A stretch of DNA of 45,654 nucleotides from an uncultured Prevotella sp. GTDB taxonomy: Bacteria > Bacteroidota > Bacteroidia > Bacteroidales > Bacteroidaceae. A model generated the notes under the pieces. That model worked only from the letters and a program-made list of their open reading frames with translations, was not told where the DNA came from and searched no databases. Location: NCBI GenBank assembly GCA_946404405.1, contig CAMJDL010000024.1, positions 1-45,654 of the forward strand, given 5' to 3'. Of this stretch, positions 10,163 to 18,777 are shown piece by piece. A program made the position numbers and the translations under genes. The number at the start of each line of letters is the position of its first letter. Positions within the stretch are counted from its first letter, which is position 1.

Positions 10163-11893
10163 ATGAAAACGAACTATATATATAATAAGGTGAAAGCGTC
10201 CATGAGGACTATTCTGTTCCTATCTGTCGCCTCTATCCTGTTCGTTGGATGTAGTGATTTCCTTGACATCCAGCCCATGAACTCGACAGTGCTTGAGAGC
10301 TACTGGAAGGAAAAGGCAGATGTGACAGCTGCCGTGAACGGTTGTTACGAAGCTCTGGCTAGCGAAGATGTGGTGAAGCACATGGCTGTCTGGGGTGAGT
10401 TGCGTTCTGAAAATGTGGTGATTGGTTCATTAAACAATAATAGGTATGCCAACACTTATAATAACCTCAATGAATTGTTGAAGGAGAATCTGTTACAGAC
10501 TAACGAGATGTGTACATGGTCAGGTGTCTACAACGTCATTAACCGCTGTAATATCGTTTGCCACTATGCGCCCGAGGTTGAGCAGATCGACCCCAACTAC
10601 ACGTACAACGAACTGAAGGCAACAGTTGCAGAGATGAAGACTATACGTGCACTCTGCTATTTCTACTTGATTCGTACGTTCCGCGATGTGCCTTACGTGA
10701 CACAACCTAGCATCGATGATAATCAGAATTATGTAGTCCCTGCTACCAAATTCGAAGTGATTCTCGACTCGTTGATTAGCGATTTGGAGGGTGTAAAGGA
10801 CGATGCCCAGCGTCGTTATGGTTTGGAGAAGGTTGTAAGCAAGAGTATCTCTGTACCTGCCGAGAACAACAGCCGTATCACGCGTTGGGCCATCTATGCT
10901 TTACTGGCTGATATGTATCTGTGGAAGGGTGATTGGGATCGTGTCATCAAATATTGTGATCTGGTAATGGACTACAAGGCTCAGCAGTATAAAGAACTGG
11001 TAGAGACCGACCAGATTACTGACGTAGAACTCTATGATGGCGTTCCAATGGTTCTGGAGGCTGTCAAGGGTCAGCAGAATGTCGGCAACGCCTATACGTC
11101 AATCTTTGGTCGTGGTAATTCGTTTGAAAGCATTTTTGAGTTGTTCTATAACGGAAATACCGGACAGGAAAACACTTGGGTCAGCAATTTCTATGGCGAC
11201 ACGAACCATTCAGGACTGCTAAGGGCTTCCGACTGTCTGGTAGAAGGTTTTACAACTGACCAAAACCAGATGTGGGTGTCGCAGCGTGACTGCCGTGCCT
11301 ACGAATGTCTGCAAAGCGAAGGCACCAGCTATTCCATTGCCAAGTATTCCCGTCAGTCTGCCGATTTCAGCTTACAGCGACTTGGTAATGTCGCCGTCAC
11401 TTATGGCATTCGTTCGACACCTAATTCCAATTGGATTTTCTATCGTTTAAGCGATGTTATGCTGATGAAGGCCGAAGCACTCATTGAACGTAGTGAGTCA
11501 GATTGGCCCGAGGCATTCAAGTTAATCAACAATGTCTACAAGCGTGCGAATAATATTGCTCCTGAGATGACGACGGGTAGCTTGGTTTATGAGACTTATT
11601 CCACCTCAAAGGAAAAGATGGAAGACCTGTTGTTTGAGGAGCGTCACCGCGAATTCATGTTTGAGGGCAAGCGTTGGTACGACCTTGTACGTCTGGCACG
11701 TCGCGATGGCAAGACGGAACGTCTGGTATCTTGTGCTATTCGTAAATACCGTCAAGACATCAATGTCATTAAGATCAAACTGACAGATCCCAATTACATT
11801 TATTTCCCCTACGCCAAGAGTGAACTGAAGGCTAATCCTCTCCTGAAGCAGAATCCAGCCTTCGATAAGGGAGAAGAGGGTGTGCTTAAGTAA
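10163..11893 (+). CDS. SusD/RagB-family nutrient-binding outer membrane lipoprotein (first copy)
   Basis: A 576-residue surface lipoprotein that acts as the lid and ligand-binding partner of the SusC channel just upstream. The lipobox is FVGC (Cys30), followed by SDFLDIQP, a typical SusD start. The body has the family pattern of TPR-like helices (FYLIRTFRDVPYVTQP near residue 170, ALLADMYLWKGDWDRVI near 250, LSDVMLMKAEALI near 430) and the closing FEGKRWYDLVRLAR motif near residue 515. I chose the ATG at 10163 because a longer reading would begin at TTG inside the heptamer repeat. The substrate is not deducible. Confidence 0.93.
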   Translation: MKTNYIYNKVKASMRTILFLSVASILFVGCSDFLDIQPMNSTVLESYWKEKADVTAAVNGCYEALASEDVVKHMAVWGELRSENVVIGSLNNNRYANTYNNLNELLKENLLQTNEMCTWSGVYNVINRCNIVCHYAPEVEQIDPNYTYNELKATVAEMKTIRALCYFYLIRTFRDVPYVTQPSIDDNQNYVVPATKFEVILDSLISDLEGVKDDAQRRYGLEKVVSKSISVPAENNSRITRWAIYALLADMYLWKGDWDRVIKYCDLVMDYKAQQYKELVETDQITDVELYDGVPMVLEAVKGQQNVGNAYTSIFGRGNSFESIFELFYNGNTGQENTWVSNFYGDTNHSGLLRASDCLVEGFTTDQNQMWVSQRDCRAYECLQSEGTSYSIAKYSRQSADFSLQRLGNVAVTYGIRSTPNSNWIFYRLSDVMLMKAEALIERSESDWPEAFKLINNVYKRANNIAPEMTTGSLVYETYSTSKEKMEDLLFEERHREFMFEGKRWYDLVRLARRDGKTERLVSCAIRKYRQDINVIKIKLTDPNYIYFPYAKSELKANPLLKQNPAFDKGEEGVLK

Positions 11894-11923
11894 TTAGAAA
11901 TTAAAAATTAGTAATTAGAAATT
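11893..11923 (+). repeat. Heptameric tandem repeat filling the SusD-fasciclin gap
   Basis: Four 7-bp units (ATTAGAA, ATTAAAA, ATTAGTA, ATTAGAA) plus ATT run from the last base of the SusD stop to the base before the next ATG. The architecture and 31-nt length are identical to the SusC-SusD gap, although the unit sequence differs. Confidence 0.85.
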
Positions 11924-13906
11924 ATGATTACCAAGACAAATAAACGGCAGTGGTTAAAAGCACTATTAGCTATTCACTGTTCACTATTCATTAGCATGGC
12001 ACTTACGTCATGCGTTGATAATGACGACGATGTGCCCATCAATAGATATACATCGGAAAAGATGACTGCGGCCCAGTTCCTGACGGAAAATGAGAACCGT
12101 GTGGGAGATTTTATCACTATCCTCAAGCGTACATCTTACTTCGCGATGCTATCTACTTATGGTGATTATACTGTGTTTGCCCCCAACAATGAGGCTATTG
12201 CGAAGTATATGGCCAGCTATGGTTACAAAAGTATAGACAATATTCCTCTGGCTGTATGTGATACGTTGGCGCGTACGCACATCATCAAAACTAAGGCCTA
12301 CTTTACCACCGATATTTCGGAAGGTTCATTGGGTATGAATATGGCAGAGACTTATATTGAACTCTCCATCAACTCTGATGCAGAGAATAACAATTCCGTT
12401 GTACACTATGCCAACAAGGTGGCACGTATGGTAGAATATGATGATTCAGTGACTAATGGTGTGGTACATATCGTGAACAACATCATTCCACGTACCAGCG
12501 ATAAGTTACCTGATGTTATTAAGGCAGACCCAACAGTGTCTATCTTTGCAGAGGCCTTGTTTAAGACAGGTCTGTCTGACTCATTGATGGCATACGAGGA
12601 CAAGAGTTATCTTGAGTGGGGAGCCGACAAGGCTTCGCAAGACTCTGCCTATACATGGAACATGTCTCTGATTTGTAAAGCAGAGGGTGCCGATCCTATT
12701 CAGTGGGTTCAAAAGCGCTACTTTAAATTCACAGCCTTTATCGAACCGGATTCTATCTACAAGCTATATGGCATCAACAATGTTGAGGAATTGGAAGCAT
12801 ATGCCAAGAAAGTGTACGATGCCGTCTATCCTGAGGATGCAGGAAAGTATGATGGCGATTATAAGAATCGTAAAAATCCGTTGAATCGCTTCGTCAGCTA
12901 CCACTTGCTTGATCGTGTGTTGCCTTACGACGAAGCCGTCATGAGAAAAGACTGTTTCAAACATTGGGACATCGATAAATGTGATCCAGAAGAGTTTTAC
13001 GAGACGATGTGTCCTGGTACACTGATGCGTTTTAGCAGTACAAATGAAGAACTCTATATCAATCGCAAGGGCCACAAGGCCAATGCTGAGGTTGCTGGTA
13101 TCCGTGTATGGAAAAGCACGGAGTCTGGCACATCGCTGCAACAGGCTCCAAATGGTATGTACCATTATCTTGACGGTATTCTGGCCTACACAACAGAAGT
13201 ACGCGACGTGGTATTGAATTGCCGAATCCGTTTCGATTCAACAGTGTTGAGTCCTGACTTCGCTAATAGTGACAGACCTGGCTATGGTGTCGATAAATTA
13301 AGAGGTTATCGTCTTGATTATATCAAGAATTGGAAAGTGATGGGCGAAAAGGCTGTCATCGGCCTGCATGGAGAGGGTGTCTGGTGGCAGCACTATAAGA
13401 GCAATGGTATCACAGTCAGTGGTATCTTTGACTTGACCATCAAATTGCCACCTGTCCCCAAAGGCACATATGAGATACGTGCAGGTTATACGGCAAATGA
13501 AAGACGTGGAGTGGTACAGTTCTATTTGAATAATGTGCCATGTGGTATTCCTGCCGACCTGCGCGTTGGTGGCTGGGATCCAAGCATTGGTTGGGTTGCC
13601 GATGTTTCCGGCGAAACACAAGAAGCCCGAAATGCTAATAAGGCTATTGACAAAGCTATGCACAACCGTGGCTACATGAAGGGTATGGATTGCTACTGGC
13701 AGGGTGCTGCTAAAGAAAATGCACTCCGTAACCTGACGAACAATCTGCGTTACGTCCTGACGACGCAGTACCTCGACGACAATGAGACATATTATCTGCG
13801 TGCTCGTCAGGTGTTAAAGGATCCGGATTGCTATTGGAGTTTCGACTTTATTGAACTTTGTCCGAAGAGTGTTTATGGCAGTCCTGAGGGTGAAGATACG
13901 CACTAA
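11924..13906 (+). CDS. Fasciclin-domain lipoprotein with C-terminal beta-sandwich
   Basis: A 660-residue lipoprotein with lipobox ALTSC (Cys30). A first FAS1 module spans about residues 45-190 (YGDYTVFAPNNEAIAKYM, then TNGVVHIVNNIIP). A second, more divergent one extends to about residue 425. The last 230 residues look like a different fold, a beta-sandwich of galactose-binding type (LPPVPKGTYEIRAGYTANERRG, VVQFYLNNVPCG). It is the fourth gene of the operon. Part of the signal peptide (residues 16-23) is encoded by a 7-bp tandem repeat. A surface accessory-binding role beside the SusCD pair is inferred. Confidence 0.85.
   Translation: MITKTNKRQWLKALLAIHCSLFISMALTSCVDNDDDVPINRYTSEKMTAAQFLTENENRVGDFITILKRTSYFAMLSTYGDYTVFAPNNEAIAKYMASYGYKSIDNIPLAVCDTLARTHIIKTKAYFTTDISEGSLGMNMAETYIELSINSDAENNNSVVHYANKVARMVEYDDSVTNGVVHIVNNIIPRTSDKLPDVIKADPTVSIFAEALFKTGLSDSLMAYEDKSYLEWGADKASQDSAYTWNMSLICKAEGADPIQWVQKRYFKFTAFIEPDSIYKLYGINNVEELEAYAKKVYDAVYPEDAGKYDGDYKNRKNPLNRFVSYHLLDRVLPYDEAVMRKDCFKHWDIDKCDPEEFYETMCPGTLMRFSSTNEELYINRKGHKANAEVAGIRVWKSTESGTSLQQAPNGMYHYLDGILAYTTEVRDVVLNCRIRFDSTVLSPDFANSDRPGYGVDKLRGYRLDYIKNWKVMGEKAVIGLHGEGVWWQHYKSNGITVSGIFDLTIKLPPVPKGTYEIRAGYTANERRGVVQFYLNNVPCGIPADLRVGGWDPSIGWVADVSGETQEARNANKAIDKAMHNRGYMKGMDCYWQGAAKENALRNLTNNLRYVLTTQYLDDNETYYLRARQVLKDPDCYWSFDFIELCPKSVYGSPEGEDTH
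11971..11991 (+). repeat. Heptameric repeat inside the signal-peptide coding region
   Basis: Three units TATTCAC, TGTTCAC and TATTCAT encode part of the hydrophobic core of the fasciclin lipoprotein signal peptide. In reverse complement the units (GTGAATA, GTGAACA) resemble the intergenic AAAGTGA repeat at 25603. Loss or gain of one unit would shift the frame. Confidence 0.65.
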
Positions 13907-13943
13907 ACAGATGATGGATTAAAGATTATAAAAGAAAAAGATT

Positions 13944-15602
13944 ATGAATATTAAAAGCATAAAACAAATCCTCTTAGCAGGCATGGTAAGCTGCGGCATG
14001 GCCGCAGGTCTTACCGCCTGTTCAGAATGGAACGACCATTATGAGGGCGCTGCAGACGCAGGCACTGCTGGTGGCACTCTTTGGAAGCAAATGAAAGCCA
14101 ACCCTCAGTTGAGCGATTTCTGCGACGTGCTGGAGCAAACCAAGGTGTATCGTATGCACAAGAAGACTCCTGTGAGCTATGCTGATCTTCTCAACGGTGA
14201 TCAGGCGTTCACAGTGATGGCTCCTAAGAACAACACGTTCAATAAAGACTCATTGCTTCAATTAGTACAAACCGTTACTGGTGACTCTGCTGTAGAAAAG
14301 AGCTTCGTACAGAATCATATTACGCGTTCACTGGTGTCTGCCAAACCAGGCACAACCAAGCTGTTGATGCTCAATTTAAAGCAATTGTATATGAAGGACA
14401 ACACGATTGATGGCGTGCCTGTTTCTGTTCCAAATGCTAAGACAAGTAATGGTGTGCTTCATGTCATAGATCACGCATTATCATATAAGCACAACCTCTT
14501 CGAGATGTTATGCGATCATCCTCAGTTATCTGTTATTGGTGAAAATCTTCGCCGTTTCAACGAGGATGTGTTCGATCCGGATGCTTCGGTGTCTAATGGT
14601 GTTGTGGATGGTGTGCCCGTTTATGTCGACTCTGTTGTCTATGAGCGTAATCGTCTGTTGAATGCTATTGGCTATCTAGAGGCTGAGGACTCCTCTTATA
14701 TGGTTGTTGTACCAACTACTGAGGGTTGGAAAGAAGTCTATGATGAGGCCTCTCAATATTTCAAGTATGACCAGTCTATTGAGAAGCGCGACTCACTGCA
14801 ACAGTACTATACAATGCATGCCTTGATGGAAGATGCAGTCTTTAATATGACTGACCAGAAATCCATCAATGACTCTCTGATTTCTGTGCCTTACATCAAT
14901 ATGGTTCAGAACTATGCAAAGGGTAAGAAGGTTTACCATGTGTTCCAAAAACCTTTTGCAACAGGTGGCATTCTTGACGGAGCACAGCCGATTCAGTGCA
15001 GCAATGGTACAATATATACCACCTCAAAGTGGTCTTTCACTCCCGTCGATACCTATTTCAAGGAAATCTTTGTTGAGGGTGAGAATACCTATTACCTCTT
15101 TGAGTATGACAGATGTAGCTATAATATTCGTTCCGTAACAGGAGATAGCATTTCGAATAATAAATATTTGAGAATTACTCCCTTGCAAGCTACTGACAAC
15201 TGGTCTCTCAATTATCAGATACTCAATACGTTGAGTGGTAGTTACGATGTGTATGCTGTTATTCTGCCAAAGTCGGTCTATGATCATGACAAACCTGACA
15301 TGCGTCCTTGTAAGTTCAAGGCCAGCATTAACTACTTGGACGAGAACGGAAAGGCACAGTCATATGCCTGCTTAACTGAGGCTGGAAAGAGTGAATTCAC
15401 GACCAATCCAGAACGAGTAGATACTGTGTTATTAGCATGTGATTTCAAATTCCCAGCCTGTAATTTTGGTCAGAGCAACATGAATTTCAGTATTATGATT
15501 CAGTGTTCCATCACAGCTCGCCAGACATCTCAGTATGCTCGTGAGATGTATTTGGATTGCATCTATCTCAGACCTCACAACTCTAAATCAGAAGAACAAT
15601 GA
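13944..15602 (+). CDS. Fasciclin-domain lipoprotein, third of the operon
   Basis: A 552-residue lipoprotein with lipobox LTAC (Cys26). A FAS1 module covers about residues 45-182 (DQAFTVMAPKNNTFNKDSL, then SNGVLHVIDHALSY). A second one is at about 185-345 (SSYMVVVPTTEGWKEVY), and a beta-rich C-terminal region of about 200 residues resembles the tail of the preceding gene. Its TGA stop overlaps the ATG of the following SusC gene as ATGA (15599-15602), so translation of the two is probably coupled. The protein is probably an accessory lipoprotein for the second SusCD pair, as the first operon gene may be for the first. Confidence 0.85.
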   Translation: MNIKSIKQILLAGMVSCGMAAGLTACSEWNDHYEGAADAGTAGGTLWKQMKANPQLSDFCDVLEQTKVYRMHKKTPVSYADLLNGDQAFTVMAPKNNTFNKDSLLQLVQTVTGDSAVEKSFVQNHITRSLVSAKPGTTKLLMLNLKQLYMKDNTIDGVPVSVPNAKTSNGVLHVIDHALSYKHNLFEMLCDHPQLSVIGENLRRFNEDVFDPDASVSNGVVDGVPVYVDSVVYERNRLLNAIGYLEAEDSSYMVVVPTTEGWKEVYDEASQYFKYDQSIEKRDSLQQYYTMHALMEDAVFNMTDQKSINDSLISVPYINMVQNYAKGKKVYHVFQKPFATGGILDGAQPIQCSNGTIYTTSKWSFTPVDTYFKEIFVEGENTYYLFEYDRCSYNIRSVTGDSISNNKYLRITPLQATDNWSLNYQILNTLSGSYDVYAVILPKSVYDHDKPDMRPCKFKASINYLDENGKAQSYACLTEAGKSEFTTNPERVDTVLLACDFKFPACNFGQSNMNFSIMIQCSITARQTSQYAREMYLDCIYLRPHNSKSEEQ

Positions 15603-18600
15603 AGAAATATATTTTTTCCATCATGATGCTGCTTGTCTCGCTGACAATGACAGCACAGGAGACTTTTAAGACTGTGAAGGGACAGGTTGTCGATGCCGCC
15701 ACCCAAAAACCGTTGGCTGGTGTCATCGTAGCTGCCTATGGTAACGACAAGTATTCGGCCATGACAGACGATCAAGGTCATTATACGCTTAATGTTCCCA
15801 ATTATGTAAACTCGGTGCAAATGCGTATCGATGGTTATAACTTTACGCAAAGTGCCATTTCAGATGGCGAAGCCAACGGACAACTCTATAACGAGGCGTT
15901 TTCCAATGTGTATAAAAGCCAGACTATTGCTGTTCAGAGTTCTGAGGCCAATCGCTTTGCCAACACCTCTGAGGTGAGCATAGACCCACTCATTGCCCAA
16001 CAGCTGGGAGCTGATGTTCGTTCAGTATCGCGTGGCGGCAATGTAGGCTTGGGTAATACACTACTGATGGCTGGTATCAACTCCATCAACAGCAATGCTC
16101 AGCCGCTGATTGTGATTGACGATGTTATCATGGATATGGAGTACAACCGTTCAACACTTCATGAAGGCTACTTTAACAACATGTTAGCCAACTTAAACGT
16201 GAACGATATTGAGAGCGTACAGGTGCTGAAAAATGGCACAACCCTCTATGGTGCCAAAGGTGCCAACGGCGTTGTGCTTATCAAAACCAAGCGCAACAAA
16301 TCGATGGCTACCAAGATTGATGTGACCATCAATGGCCGCTTTGATATGGTTCCCCGTCTTCCTAAGATGATGGGTTCCAGCGATTATCGTCTTTATGCCG
16401 CAGAATTACTCTCTAACAAGACCATGAATCTGGGACAGATGAAGTTTATGAACAGCGATCCCACCTACTTCTATTATAACCAGTATCATAATAATACAGA
16501 TTGGAAGGATGAGGTCTATGAGAACGCATTCTCGCAGAACTACGGTATCAATGTTCAGGGTGGTGATGACATTGCCTCATATAACCTTTCCGTAGGCTAT
16601 TCGTTGGCCAACAGCACGCTGAAAAAGAACGATTTCACACGCTTCAATATGCGTCTGAACACGGATATCAATATTGCCAAGGGATTCAATGTACGCTTCG
16701 ACGCTTCATATAGTGACGTTGACCGTTCCCTGTTTGACGATGGTGCTCCTTCAGAGGTCCTGTCAGGCGTTATCACAGCACCAGGATTCATTGGATTAGC
16801 TAAATCTCCCTTTTTGTCGCCGTATGCTTACGACAATGCCGGTAACCCAAGTCATTATCTGGCTGAGGCCGACGACTATCTTGAAGGAATGTTCCAAGGC
16901 CGTGGTCGTTTGGCAAACCCGTCCAGCATCCTGGCTCATGGTGAAGGTGACAACCGTAACTCGTTAGGTAACCGTCTCATTGTGTTTGCCGTTACACCGA
17001 AGTATGACATTAATAAGCATCTGTCATTGAGTGAACACTTTGCCCTGACATTGGTTAACACCAACGAGAACTACTATCTCCCCATTCAGGGTACTCCTAC
17101 ATTTATCGTTGACGGCCTTGACGAGAATACCACGCTCAACAACGTGGTGCAAAGCCAAGCCTCTAGTCTTACCGCCTTGCAGAGCGATACCCGTCTGGCA
17201 TGGAAAAATCAGTTTGGTGCACATCAGGTGGGTGTTATGGGAGGTTTCCGCTACTTGAATTCTGCATATAAGCTGACTTCACAAAGCGGTTATAATACAC
17301 CTAACGACAAGGCTCCTAAGATGAGTAACTCACTGAGCTTTAAGAATACCGATGGTGCCAATGACAAAACGACTGATCTCGTTTGGTATGCTTTGGCTGA
17401 CTACAACTATGCCCAACGCTATTATGTCAATGCAGGTCTCTCGGCTCATGCATCTTCCCGTTTCGGTAAGGATGCCGATGGTCTGAAACTTGGTGGTGTC
17501 GTTTGGGGATTGTTCCCCAGCATCGAGGGTGCTTGGGTTGCTACCAATGAGTGTTGGTTTCCAAAGACGAACTTGGTTAATTATTTACGCTTGAATGTTG
17601 GTTACGATGTGACAGGCAATGATGACATTGACTATACGGCTTCACGTAGTTACTTTGTTTCACGCCGTATGATGAACAATGGTGTCACGGGTGTGGTTAT
17701 TGGTAACATTGGCAACACGGAATTAATGTGGGAGACTACCAAACGTTTCACAGCCGGTATCGAAGGTAATTTCTTGAACAACCGTCTGAATCTTCGCTTC
17801 AATTACTTCAAGAGTTGGACAGACAATCTCCTCTCATTACGTCAATTGGCATGGACCAGTGGTCTGGATGCCAACTGGAGTAACGAAGGTAAACTTGAGA
17901 ACAGTGGTTTCGACGTGCATGCCATAGTCAAGGTACTCGCCCTGAAAGACTTCCGTTGGGAGGTTGGTGCCTCAATTGGTCACTATAAGAATGAAGTGAC
18001 AGCTTTGCCTGACAATGACCGTAGCTTCGAAACAGATGTCTATGGTGCTACTATACAGACTAAAGTCGGACAACCTGTAGGCTTATTCTATGGTTACAAG
18101 ACCAATGGCGTCTATAGTACTACTCAGGAAGCCTTGGCCGATGGTAAATATATTATCAAGGAGAATGGCGAAAAGGTGTATTTCCAGGGTGGTGACATGA
18201 ACTTTGCAGATCTCACACCTGACGGCATTATTGATGAGAAGGACCGCACCGTTATCGGTGATCCCAATCCGGACATCTATGGTACTATTCATACAACATT
18301 TGGTTGGAAGAACCTGACTCTCACGGCAGTGTTCAACTATTCGTTGGGTAATGACATCTATAACTATCAGCGCTCGCTCTTAGAGGGAGGTACATACTTC
18401 TTGAACCAGACGACAGCCATGAATGGCCGCTGGACGACTGAAAATCAGAAGACTGATATTCCTCGTGTCAGCTATAAGGACCCGATGGGTAATTCTCGTT
18501 TCAGTGACCGTTGGATAGAGGATGGTTCTTATCTGCGTATGAGCAATCTGACTTTGAGTTACTATCTGCCCATCCAAAGTACTTATCTGCAGGGTATCAC

Positions 18601-18757
18601 TATCTTTGGTAACGTGAACAATCTCTTTACCATAACCAAATATCTTGGTAGCGATCCTGATTGCGCCATAGCTGGTGGTATACTGACTCAAGGCATTGAC
18701 CGTGGATTGTTAGGTCATGGCCGTTCGTTCTCTATAGGTGTGAATATCAACTTGTAA
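15599..18757 (+). CDS. SusC/RagA-family TonB-linked outer membrane transporter (second copy)
   Basis: A 1052-residue TonB-dependent channel. The signal peptide is about 19 residues (LTMTAQ). A carboxypeptidase-regulatory-like domain follows (VKGQVVDAATQKPLAGVIVAA, residues about 27-95). The plug carries the SusC signature as TLYGAKGANGVVLIKTKRN near residue 220. The sequence is clearly diverged from the first SusC of the operon, so this is not a recent duplicate. The barrel ends in Leu (GVNINL) instead of the usual aromatic residue. It overlaps the preceding fasciclin gene by 4 nt and is followed 20 nt later by its SusD partner. Substrate unknown. Confidence 0.94.
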   Translation: MKKYIFSIMMLLVSLTMTAQETFKTVKGQVVDAATQKPLAGVIVAAYGNDKYSAMTDDQGHYTLNVPNYVNSVQMRIDGYNFTQSAISDGEANGQLYNEAFSNVYKSQTIAVQSSEANRFANTSEVSIDPLIAQQLGADVRSVSRGGNVGLGNTLLMAGINSINSNAQPLIVIDDVIMDMEYNRSTLHEGYFNNMLANLNVNDIESVQVLKNGTTLYGAKGANGVVLIKTKRNKSMATKIDVTINGRFDMVPRLPKMMGSSDYRLYAAELLSNKTMNLGQMKFMNSDPTYFYYNQYHNNTDWKDEVYENAFSQNYGINVQGGDDIASYNLSVGYSLANSTLKKNDFTRFNMRLNTDINIAKGFNVRFDASYSDVDRSLFDDGAPSEVLSGVITAPGFIGLAKSPFLSPYAYDNAGNPSHYLAEADDYLEGMFQGRGRLANPSSILAHGEGDNRNSLGNRLIVFAVTPKYDINKHLSLSEHFALTLVNTNENYYLPIQGTPTFIVDGLDENTTLNNVVQSQASSLTALQSDTRLAWKNQFGAHQVGVMGGFRYLNSAYKLTSQSGYNTPNDKAPKMSNSLSFKNTDGANDKTTDLVWYALADYNYAQRYYVNAGLSAHASSRFGKDADGLKLGGVVWGLFPSIEGAWVATNECWFPKTNLVNYLRLNVGYDVTGNDDIDYTASRSYFVSRRMMNNGVTGVVIGNIGNTELMWETTKRFTAGIEGNFLNNRLNLRFNYFKSWTDNLLSLRQLAWTSGLDANWSNEGKLENSGFDVHAIVKVLALKDFRWEVGASIGHYKNEVTALPDNDRSFETDVYGATIQTKVGQPVGLFYGYKTNGVYSTTQEALADGKYIIKENGEKVYFQGGDMNFADLTPDGIIDEKDRTVIGDPNPDIYGTIHTTFGWKNLTLTAVFNYSLGNDIYNYQRSLLEGGTYFLNQTTAMNGRWTTENQKTDIPRVSYKDPMGNSRFSDRWIEDGSYLRMSNLTLSYYLPIQSTYLQGITIFGNVNNLFTITKYLGSDPDCAIAGGILTQGIDRGLLGHGRSFSIGVNINL

Positions 18758-18777
18758 TACGGACTTCACCTTTAATT

